A stretch of DNA of 64,000 bases from Oenanthe sinensis (Eukaryota; Streptophyta; Magnoliopsida; Apiales; Apiaceae), in NCBI GenBank assembly GCA_028671895.1, contig CM053800.1, forward strand, positions 10,251,886-10,315,885, written 5' to 3'. The position numbers were made by a program, and so were the translations under genes. The stretch's first letter is position 1. Each line of letters starts with the position of its first letter. Below, piece by piece: positions 54,962 through 64,000 of the stretch. The notes beneath the pieces are model-generated. The model saw nothing but the letters and a program-made list of their open reading frames with translations. It was not told the origin of the DNA and made no database searches.

Positions 54962-57011
54962 TCATATTAATACCTGCGAAAACCATGTCTCCTGGTCAGC
55001 ATTAACATAAGGTTTTTTACTGTCTCCAAGAAATTGCTGACAAATTTGTTTGTTGATGAGCCCCATTATTTTAGTAACTCTCGCTCTTCGAGTTCGTTTC
55101 TGAAACCTAAATTTAGACCGCCTCCATTTCATTTTATAGGTTAGTTTAAAAAAAATCCTAAAACATTTCTTTCTTCTTCTTTAAAAAAAAAATAAATTTT
55201 TTTCCCAATAATTATCTATGTAATACTATTCCTAATATTTGATTAATTAAATTTATAAATAAATTAATTTAATTTAATACAGTTATTAAAAACAAACAAA
55301 TAAATAAATGGACGGAACACTGCTCCGTTCCAATTTACATGACCTTTAATGTTTTTCCTTTCACAATGCATACATTTATATGGTGATAATACATATGTCC
55401 ATCATTGGATGATAGTTGAGTTGCACCCTCTTCATGCATAAGTGTAGCGCTCTAAATTGATCCAGATTATCCAGTATCTCGGCTTATATTTGACTAAAAA
55501 ATATGATATATCTCTCATATATGTTTCATAAATGATCCAAATTTGACGAAAAAATTAAACTCGAATAAAATATGATCCCGGATATGAGCACTCATATACC
55601 CGTCTAGATTAGTTATCATATTATTTTTTTATAAAATGATCTTACCCGAATATCAGAATATGATCCATGGTTCGTATTCGATTCAAACTCAAATATAGAT
55701 AATATTTTTAACTCATTACATTTGTAGATAAATAGTATCCTTTTATAAATTTTTAATATCTTATTTAAATTTAAATTTTCACAAAATATGATTTATTCAC
55801 CGTGATCATACATTAACTATCATCGTATATATAAGTTTTAATTTATAATTATTATATTATTATATTATTATGTTTATTTTAGACTAAATGATAATTATTT
55901 GAATAGTTAAAAAAATGATATTTAATGTTAGTGGATCATAAACTACCCGGGTATGAAATATAAAATATACTATTGACTCATATTCGGTTTGGATCCGGAT
56001 CTCAAATACCTGATATTGATTTATATCCTAATAAAATGATCCTGGATCCAAATCTTGACACAGTACATACTAATAATAAAACGATCCGATACTTGAGGAC
56101 ATGGGTGTTTACGGCCCTACATTAATGTATCGGTATGGTAAGTCGTGAAGGATAATTTTATGAATTTTCTATAAATTATTAGTATTACACAAAGTTTGCA
56201 CAACATAGATACATCATACAATATTACAATGTACTTCAAATATATATGCCACTCTGTTTCTTTCTATACACTGCAGAAGCGTAAATACTGGATATCCAAC
56301 ATTTCAACTGAACAATGAGTGCATTATAAAGGCAACAAAAAATAAAAAAGGGCAGTACATACAATACTCGGGGTCTGAAAATTTCACGTGAATGGAAAGC
56401 AGCCATGTGTCCGTGAGCTTTGTGAACAAATAAGTTGGAGAAACCATGCCCGTCACATTGCCCAATAAAGCCCAACAATTTTATCGCATTTAATCATTTT
56501 TTAGCTCAAATTTAGTTTAACTCTCAGTTTATGCCCCCATTCAATAAGTAATTTATAAGTTACTTACGATCAGAAAATTTTATTATAGATTATTCATTTA
56601 TCATGATTAAAAGTATACTGTTTTTATTTATGTTGGAACCAAAAAAAATTAATACTCATTTAACGAAGTTATCCATATTCATTTGATGAAATTATCCGTT
56701 TAATGAATCGAGGATGTATTTTAGATAAATTAAATTGGACGTTATTATATATTCGTGTCTTCATTTTCTTGTGCAATCTAACATTAGATTAACTGATAAT
56801 TTTTACTACTACAGTATGATGTAACTCACGTACATGTACTGATCTTTATTTATATCGACAGACTTGCATTGAGTAAATTTGGTTTAATCCAGTCACGTTT
56901 ATTAGCTAGCTAGTCAAAATGCTTGTGAACTAGTAAAGTGATGATAATGACAACTTAATTGGCGCCTTTGTTTTTATTGTAACATCATTTTGTATATGCA
57001 CCCTTCGATGA
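54962..57011. other. Intergenic DNA upstream of the receptor-like kinase gene
   Basis: AT-rich, no convincing gene. An 80-codon minus-strand frame at 56236-56478 is not recognisable. At 55314-55360 there is a CTCCGTTCCAATTTACATGACC sequence that could be one end of another decayed MITE. Words like GGATCCGGAT recur at 55560-56110. Confidence 0.55.
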
Positions 57012-57019
57012 TATAAATA
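57012..57019 (+). promoter_or_regulatory. Possible TATA box of the receptor-like kinase gene
   Basis: TATAAATA about 245 bp upstream of the ATG. The distance is plausible for a promoter with a 200-bp leader. Confidence 0.35.
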
Positions 57020-57264
57020 TAATTTTCATCTACATTTATCAATCATGAGTTGCATAGATCTTGAGTTTTGTCATATGACCATTCTTTTTCATTTTTTTCT
57101 TGTGCAACTTGTTTTTTACAAGCAAATTATTACAAATAAAATGATAGATTTCTTTATTACATTTCAAGATTCTGTCGAGTGACTGACTTAACAGGATCGT
57201 ATTATTCAACAGGTTCTTGTCAATTCCGATACAAGTTTTGATCATTTTTCATTACTAAGTTGAA

Positions 57265-58579
57265 ATGGTAACTAATTTTCAAGTTTTCTCATTGGTTTTC
57301 TTGATTTCATTTTTGTTTTCGAATAGTGTTGTTAATGGATCAAGTAGTAGTGATGATATTGAAGCTCTTTTGGGCTTGAAATCATCGATTGATCCATTGA
57401 ATTTACTTCAATGGAGTGGTGAAAATGTGTGTAAATGGAGTGGTGTAAGAGAATGCTTACAAGGGAGAGTAACAAAGCTTGTTTTAGAACACTTGAATTT
57501 GAATGGGAGTTTAGATGAGAGGAGTTTAAATAAGTTAGATCAGCTTAGAGTTCTTAGTTTTAAAAATAACTCACTTTCGGGTCAAATCCCAAGTCTTTCC
57601 GGTCTTGCAAATCTTAAATCTTTGTTTTTGAATGAAAATAACTTTTCCGGCGAGTTTCCGGCGTCTATTTCCGGCTTACATAGGCTTAAGGTGGTGGTTT
57701 TGTCGCAAAATCAAATCTCCGGCGAGATTCCGGCGGCGGTGGTTAATATCCGGCGGCTTTATGTTTTGTATGTGGAGGATAATCTTTTGACAGGGCCCAT
57801 TCCGGGGTTTAATCAAACTGGGCTTAGATTTTTAAATGTTTCGAATAATCAACTTTCCGGCAAGATTCCGGCTACTCCGGCGTTGGTTAGGTTCAATTTG
57901 TCATCATTTTCCGGGAACATTGAGTTATGTGGGGAGCAAATTAATGTCCCTTGTAATGGGAGTTTGATTGGGGCCCCACTGTCGTTGAGCCCCAAAGTAA
58001 CGGAGAAGAAGCACCGGAATAACAAGAAGATTTTATGGGTGGTGGTCGGAAGTGTTGGCGGGGTTCTTTTATTGTTTATTTTAGTGGGGTTATTAGTATT
58101 TTGCTTGAAAAAGAGGGGGAAAAATGAGACAAGGGATGACCGGAGTAAGGCGGTTTCCGGCAGAGATACGGCGACTCCGGTAACGGAGGAAGATTCCGGT
58201 GGCGGTGGAGGTGCTAAGGGAGGTGGGTTTAGTTGGGAAGGGGATGGGGGAATTGGGAGTTTGGTGTTTTGTGGACCAGGAGATCAACAAATGAACTATA
58301 GTTTAGAAGATTTGTTGAAAGCATCAGCAGAAACTCTAGGGAGAGGTACAATGGGGAGTACTTATAAGGCTGTAATGGAATCTGGGTTCATTGTGACTGT
58401 GAAGAGGTTGAAAGATGCGCGATATCCGAGAGTGGAGGAGTTCAGGCGGCATATGGATGTCGTAGGGAAGCTCCGGCATCCAAATTTGGTGCCTATCCGG
58501 GCTTATTTTCAGGCAAAGGAAGAAAGACTTCTTGTTTTCGATTACTTCCCCAATGGCAGTCTGTTTTCTCTCATTCACG
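57265..58579 (+). CDS. LRR receptor-like pseudokinase, exon 1 (At1g60630-like)
   Basis: Exon 1 of a two-exon gene; the joined product is 657 aa. Signal peptide at residues 1 to about 25 (hydrophobic, ending VVNGSSSSDD). An LRRNT-type cap follows (CKWSGVRECLQGRVTKLVL). About five to six leucine-rich repeats cover residues about 80-220, with plant-type LSGQIP, FSGEFP and ISGEIP. One transmembrane helix lies at about 254-280 (ILWVVVGSVGGVLLLFILVG) followed by KKRGK. The kinase-like domain starts near 343 (MNYSLEDLLKASAETLGRG) with LGRGTMGSTYKAV and the lysine in VTVKRL. Order and motifs match LRR-III receptor kinases such as Arabidopsis At1g60630 and At1g10850. Likely plasma-membrane receptor or co-receptor. 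The donor is G|GTATGT at 58579/58580; reading on into the intron gives an artificial tail. Confidence 0.93.
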
Positions 58580-60748
58580 GTATGTTTTTCTTGTTTCTCC
58601 TGGTTAATTTTTTGCAGCGTAATATTTCTTATAACTCTTTGCACTGTTTTGCTGGAAAAATTATCTTCATTTCTGAATTTGAGGGTGTTTGAGTAGTGAC
58701 TTGAGGGTGTTCATTGGTTCTTTTGACAATTTGTTGCTAGACAATCATTAACATGAGTTCCTACTTAGAGTTGAATGACATTGCTTAACAACTACTTGCA
58801 TTTACCAGACATGAAATGCAAATTCCCGGGGAAGGGAGAACGTAAAATCTGTGCAGAATAGTTCCTTCTGTAGAATTTTTGAGTACTTGGCTTTGGTATT
58901 TTACCTAAATAGACCAAAAAAATTTATAAAAAGCTCGTTACCATTCTCATTCTCGTTAATCGGATTGAAATTCATTTAGATGGCAGATTAATCTCCTCGG
59001 CTATGCTATCATTTAAAGAGACCTGAAAGATGAACTTGTAATATGTGGCCTTTTTCTTTTCACCGTGCACCAAGCTAAGAAACGTTATTTTGAAGCTCTA
59101 ATTCATGCAGTCAATAATATATTTCTAGAATCTTCAGTGGTGCGTCACATTACTATAAAATGAAAATTTCCAGAGCATGATTAGATGTGTTGATGGGGTG
59201 GGGTATAAAATTAAACTACAATTAAATTTAAAATTTCTCCGCGCTAGCTTTAAGTCTAAGCCCATGAGCATGATCAAGATCCATATATAATGTCTTTTGT
59301 AATTCTGTACCACACAAAACAACTTTCAAATTTCTTTATGTATTTGTCCCGAGTAAACCTCTGCTATAATTAAACACTTCAGCGACTTTTCGTGATTTAG
59401 AATTTCAAATATATAAGATTCTCTGTGTACATTTAAGTTTTCTTTATAGTCGTGTTTCACGTAATAGTCAAGTATTTATCTACGATCGATAAACCTAAAT
59501 TCAATCTATATGAAATTTCGAAATCTCGTTGATGCTGGAGTATTATACAAAGTCTTTGTTGCGATATTATTATACACTAGCCGATATATAAGTTTCGTTA
59601 TCACTAACTTAACCAAGCTGGCCTGATACGTCAAATTTAACTGATGTATACATTTTTCACTATATATAAAATCCAAAACTCTGTTACATAAGAATAACAG
59701 TTTGCATGTTCATTTGTCTAGATCATGCTTTTTATAACAATACCAAACTCAAGGCTTATCCAAGTTTAAATACTTCCAATAAAATATATAAATAATTTCC
59801 TATTTTAATTTAGGTGTAGTTTTGAAGCCTAAAGAAGACGAGTTGCCCATTGTTAAGTGTCCAACTCTGACTTATCTCAGGTTCTGGGTTCGATTCGATT
59901 TTAATTCATTTCGAAATTTCTTTTTTTAAGGTTTGAAGTCTGAGAAAATTTCCTCCAATATTATACAGTTTATATATAATATAGACCCCAATAATGGGTA
60001 CACTTTATAATTAAAAGTGGGACAACTTTTATAGTTTTATATAATCATATAGAGGGGTCGGTCCAGGGCTACAACGTGCTCAATTATTCTTTATCAGCTC
60101 TCCTTATCAAGCCCATCATCTTCACCTAGATATGGGTGATTGGTAACATCTAAGTTTGGTTTCCTGTTCCCTAAACTTTATACTCCAAAAGGTCTTAACC
60201 TCATAGTTTAGTTGTATTAATTAACTAGTCATTAATCATTTTGTTAGCCAAGTATGTTGTATTGTCCATTCACACAATTTGGCTACCTAATTCAAATATA
60301 TAAATATCTTTTTGTACAATATATAAGACATCAACATCAAGTGTGTGTGTGTGTAGCTTTGGTCTTGAGAAAACACTTTCTTGTTTGTATTAATGTATAC
60401 TATATATTATCTAGGGTACTTATTTATAGAAAAAAATTCTTGTGCCTCTAAACATATAATTTATACTGTCCCAAGTTATTTGTACGTTTTAATTGTTACA
60501 CGTAATTTAAGGTACATTGTCGTATACCCCCTAATTTTTTTTAATATTTATGTTGATAGTGTTAATTTTGATAAGTAGTTTTTCCCATGTTCATCAATAA
60601 GAGCTTTGAGTGTTGAAAATGCATGAAGCTGATTCGTTTTTAGGTATGCATATAAATATAAGGTTTGCATAAATCTCTGACCCTTGTAGTAGGACATAGT
60701 AGGTATGTTTGGTTTAGCTTAACAGTAAAATATATAATGTTGTTGCAG
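58580..60748 (+). other. Intron of the receptor-like kinase gene, 2169 bp
   Basis: GTATGT at 58580 to TTGTTGCAG at 60748, phase 1 (splits a Gly codon). It lies inside the kinase domain after SLFSLIH, the usual single intron position in LRR-III kinases. A (GT)n run is at about 60338-60352. A tRNA-like A/B-box stretch at 59840-59900 may be a SINE relic. Nothing else recognised. Confidence 0.9.
59840..59910 (+). mobile_element. Possible SINE head in the intron
   Basis: GGTTCTGGGTTCGATTC resembles a pol III B box, and GCCCATTGTTAAGTGTCC about 35 bp upstream could be a degenerate A box. No clear poly-A/T tail or duplication is seen, so this is only a candidate. Confidence 0.25.
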
Positions 60749-61407
60749 GATCAAGAACATCAGCTGGAGGAAAGCCTCTTCACTGGACATCCTGTCTCAA
60801 AATAGCAGAAGATTTAGCCACTGGACTGAACTACATCCACCAAAACCCAGGCCTAACACACGGAAACCTCAAATCCTCCAATGTGCTATTAGGATCCGAT
60901 TTTGAATCCTGCCTCACTGATTACTGTCTCACCACATTCCGCAATCCTGATTCAGCTGAAGAATCCAGCGCCTCTGCTCTCTTCTACAGAGCCCCCGAAT
61001 ATCGTGATACACGACGTCCCCTCGCTCAACAAGCCGATGTATACAGCTTTGGTGTCATTCTCCTCGAGCTCCTCACAGGCAAGACTCCATTCCAAGACCT
61101 TGTTCAAGAACATGGTGCGGACATTCCACGTTGGGTTCGTTCAGTCCGAGAAGAAGAGACTGAGTCCAGTGATGACCCTGCCTCTAGCAACGAAGGATCG
61201 GAGGAGAAACTTGCAGCTCTTTTGAACATTGCAATGGCTTGTGTTGCACTTACACCGGAAAATAGGCCCGAAATGAGGGATGTCTTGAGGATGATCAAAG
61301 AGGCAAGAGCAGAAGCACAAGTGTCTTCTAATAGCAGTGATCATTCTCCAGGGAGATGGTCAGATACTGTTCAGAGCTTACCAAGGGATGATAATTTGAG
61401 CATATGA
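60749..61407 (+). CDS. LRR receptor-like pseudokinase, exon 2
   Basis: Starts GA-TCA-AGA after CAG, giving SLIHGSRTSAGGKPLHW across the junction. It encodes the C-lobe: LATGLNYIHQNP, then HGNLKSSNVLL where active kinases have HRD-K-N, and LTDYCLT in place of DFG. APEYRD, ADVYSFGVILLELLTG and the Arg of NRPEMRDV are retained. The missing catalytic Asp and altered DFG make it a predicted pseudokinase, as known for several LRR-III members. TGA at 61405-61407 after RDDNLSI. Confidence 0.95.
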
Positions 61408-62934
61408 GAATCAAATTACATTTGGGCGTATAATCCCCCTAGGCATAGCCGGTTGTTTTCAAAGTGTCATTTTTATAATTAGGCATATTAGCATTGTTGT
61501 TTTCGTAATGTAGAGAAAATGCCAAGTTTATTTGTGAAAAGGTAATTTCTTTCTATTTATTTATTGATACCTTTTTAAGTTATTACTTTCTTAATTTATT
61601 ACTACCTTTTTTGAAGTCACCAGTGTAGGCGTGTAGCAAATTAATGGATTGCATCCTTGTACTCTGAGAATGAGAACTGGAGCATCAACAATTTACCTTG
61701 TGAAGCTCCTTCCAGAGTTCCAGGTATATGCACATCGCCTTGTCATAAAATTACGAATCAGCTACCGTTAACTAAAGTTTCACATATTCAAGCAAGTACA
61801 ATGTATCTTCTTTCCCCGGACTCATGTAGAAAGACAACAAAAAACATAGGAAACGGAACTTAGTTATTTAGAAACAGATTACTCGAAGGCTCGAAGCCAG
61901 CATATTTAAATTATTAACGGATCCTCTAAACAGTATATATGTTCTTGCCAAATCACTCATAATCCAAAGTGATTGAGTGAAACAAATATATCATGGTCGC
62001 ACTAGTATTGCATGTGCAACAGGAAGAAGAATGTAAAATTCTGGAAAAATGTGATAGTAAAGGAAGAACTGTACATGTATTGTTACAAGCATTGTGAAAA
62101 TTAAGAATAATTTAATTTACCAAAACGGAAACACAAACTGATGGTATCTTACTGCATAGCCTGCATGAATATACAAATGAAAATGATAAATCTTTAGAAA
62201 CAGATGAGATACTCGAATCTACTATGACGTTTAAGGGTATAATGTGAAGATCAGGAATTTGTAGAGGGATGACTTAAGTTTGACAAATAAAAAGTGATTG
62301 ATGATCATATTGAAGTTATATTACAAGCTCTGTTCCACTCATATTTCCCTCCAAATAAGAGTACAGTACATCATAGCCGGTAAAGTTTTAGTCCATAGTA
62401 ACATCATTTAACCGATACTTATGCAGAAGGCATCTCCATGTATAGAAAAAAGTTGAGCTAAGATTTAAGAATTGAGTAACATTTCATCATTCCATGCAAT
62501 ATTTACAGAAATGAGTGTTTCACAAACAAAGAATGGCATGCATAGTGATAAACCATAGTTATATCAATACTGACTCCTTTCTTCCTCCTTTTGCTACATC
62601 ATATGTATCAATATTTCTGCAGCTTAACCAACCTACTCATAAACCATGGGATAGCATATATATGAAAAAATTGATTTAACTAGGACCAGGAAAAACAAAG
62701 CTACAACTTTTGTCAACTCATTCAAGGAACTTCAACCAGAAATATTCATTAATCATTATAATAATGCTCTTTATATAGAGCTCATGTTATACAAACTTGC
62801 ACATTAGTGCCACTTAAATAATTAACCTAATCATTTACATATCTTTTCAACAATCAATCAACATTAAAACATATAATTTATTATTCAGTTACAATTTTTA
62901 ATCAAATATTTTAACAGCCACAGATCTCAGCAGT
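61408..62934. other. Region between the receptor-like kinase and the HAC-like gene
   Basis: The first ~200 bp are probably the 3' UTR of the kinase gene. The rest is AT-rich with no convincing coding region or repeat that I recognise. The part next to 62934 would be 3' flank of the minus-strand HAC-like sequence. Confidence 0.55.
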
Positions 62935-62937
62935 TGG

Positions 62938-64000
62938 CTATCTCGTCCTCTCTGTAGTGACAGCATGTCCTCGGAAACTCGCCTGCCCTTTATTCCTCAT
63001 ATGTTCCTTTACACCTCTGCAGTGAGGTACATGACATTGAGATATTACGCAGGATGCAGCATGATGTTTAAATAAATACCAGATCCTTTTACACTGAAAA
63101 CAGCCACCAGTTTCACGTGTTTTGCATTGTGCACCTTGCTGGAGAAGGCATTTCATCTTGAGACAACCGGGGCGTGAGCAATTTTGACACTGAATAGCAT
63201 GCACCAGCAGATCAAGCACCTTTCTCAGTGAGTAACTTTTTGTTGCGTAGCTTTTTTATTCTGCGCATCCACATCCATATCCACAATCGATGGCTCTTCA
63301 GTCAATTTGTGCGCATGATTACTTTCCCCATCTTTTTTATAACAAGCAGTGCACACATTAAAATCAGGACACATCTCACAGTGCACCTTGACCAGTTTCA
63401 ATAGTAAGATCACATACATGGCATACAGGCACAAATGGTGGAACATTCGGATTGTGAAGATGGTAGAGGAGCATCATTGAAGAATGTTTAGCATGACGTA
63501 AGGTATCGTACTGATAGTGGTTGCCTTCACAAAGGCCCAGAAAGGTTAAACGGGTGTCAAAGAACTTACTTTCAAGAATCTCATCATTATCTTGTGTATC
63601 TGCAAGGACACCACTAACTTCAACAGGATACAATATGTGGATGTCCCTTTGGTTATTGACAGGATGTCTATCTCTCTTCTCGAGTTTCTGCTCTGCCTCG
63701 TAACATTTGTCACATAGCTTGAAATTTCTACACTGACAGCAATCCCAACAGTTTCCAGATGTCAACAGACTACGACAATGAATGCACGAGTTTTGCAAAT
63801 GGACCATGATGAAATCTTCCTTCTTTGGGCTAATAGCTTCGCGAAGTTTTTGCATAAGCAAAATATCCTTAGTTGCATCTCTGGAAAGATCAGCTTGACC
63901 ATATTCTATTTGAGCCCTCTTTGCAATTGTATTATTTGTTGTTTCTTCACTATGGAGTATCCCGCCCTCCTCCTCTTGTTGTAGCTGATGGATAAAATCT
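62938..64000 (-). pseudogene. HAC-type histone acetyltransferase C-terminus (ZZ-ZZ-TAZ), frameshifted and partial
   Basis: The reading enters from the right edge (FIHQLQQEEEGG, DILLMQKLREAISPKKEDF). A first ZZ-type zinc finger has CIHC, CWDCCQC and CDKCYEAE. EILESKFFDTR and GNHYQYDTLRHAKHSSMM follow, typical of plant CBP/p300-like HAC proteins. A second ZZ begins CHVCDLTIETGQG but loses 2 nt near 63381-63387 and continues in another frame as HCEMCPDFNVCTACYKKDG. A further 1-nt loss near 63225-63235 shifts into the TAZ domain (LDLLVHAIQCQNC, KRIWYLFKHHAASC, CHVPHCRGVKEH). Stop at 62938. Active HAC enzymes acetylate histones as transcription co-activators in the nucleus. The two frameshifts suggest a pseudogene; sequencing error is the alternative. 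No intron is visible in this 1.06 kb. Confidence 0.85.

Noticed and set aside
56236..56478. 80-codon minus-strand frame upstream of the kinase gene
   Set aside because: No domain or homologue recognised. No supporting splice or promoter signals.
57265..58692. Single-exon 475-aa reading of the receptor kinase
   Set aside because: It runs through the GTATGT donor into the intron. Splicing to 60749 restores the kinase C-lobe in phase.

Overview
This window is plant nuclear DNA, most likely from a eudicot. It is AT-rich, carries Ty1/copia LTR retrotransposons primed by initiator-Met tRNA, a plant LRR receptor-like kinase with an AT-rich intron, and the C-terminal part of a plant CBP/p300-type (HAC) acetyltransferase. 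The species cannot be fixed from sequence alone.

About 80% of the window is a stack of nested copia elements. Left to right: (i) 1-8225 holds two fragments of what looks like a sensor histidine kinase gene, flanking a doubly truncated Sirevirus-like element (A, about 850-5797), then AT-rich DNA. (ii) Element E (8226-53035) has two third-ORF cassettes head to head, each running outward into its own LTR (8226-8760 on -, 52497-53035 on +). It has no gag or pol. (iii) Element C (17136-52172, TSD CTAAT) sits inside the plus-strand ORF3 of E. (iv) Element B (17797-30675, TSD AGTCT) sits inside the 5' LTR of C, and element D (39638-48694, TSD GTTCT) inside ORF3 of C. With the nested insertions removed, C is about 13.1 kb and E about 9.8 kb. 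Insertion order is E, then C, then B and D. B and D have nearly identical LTR pairs and are recent.

A, B, C and E look like Sirevirus-lineage copia elements: long gag, pol, then a large third ORF after a non-coding spacer. D is an ordinary copia element with one gag-pol frame, broken by a single TGA in the zinc knuckle. B is nearly intact: gag 829 aa with two zinc knuckles, pol split by one TAA, and an uninterrupted 1309-aa ORF3.

The most notable pattern is that each Sirevirus-like family carries its own short motif in many copies at equivalent places (LTR and pol-ORF3 spacer). In families A/B and E the motif also lies in one fixed frame within disordered linkers of the proteins. The motifs are TC(G/A)A(C/T)NGATAA-like in A/B, TCAGAGTTTA in E, and GTCTTACCGAG in C. 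Together with ORF3 products that look nuclear rather than envelope-like, this suggests a family-specific protein/DNA or protein/RNA recognition system. That is inference.

The right part (53036-64000) is gene space: MITEs, an LRR receptor-like pseudokinase (57265-61407, two exons, 657 aa, At1g60630-like), and at the edge a minus-strand HAC-like acetyltransferase C-terminus with two frameshifts, probably a pseudogene.
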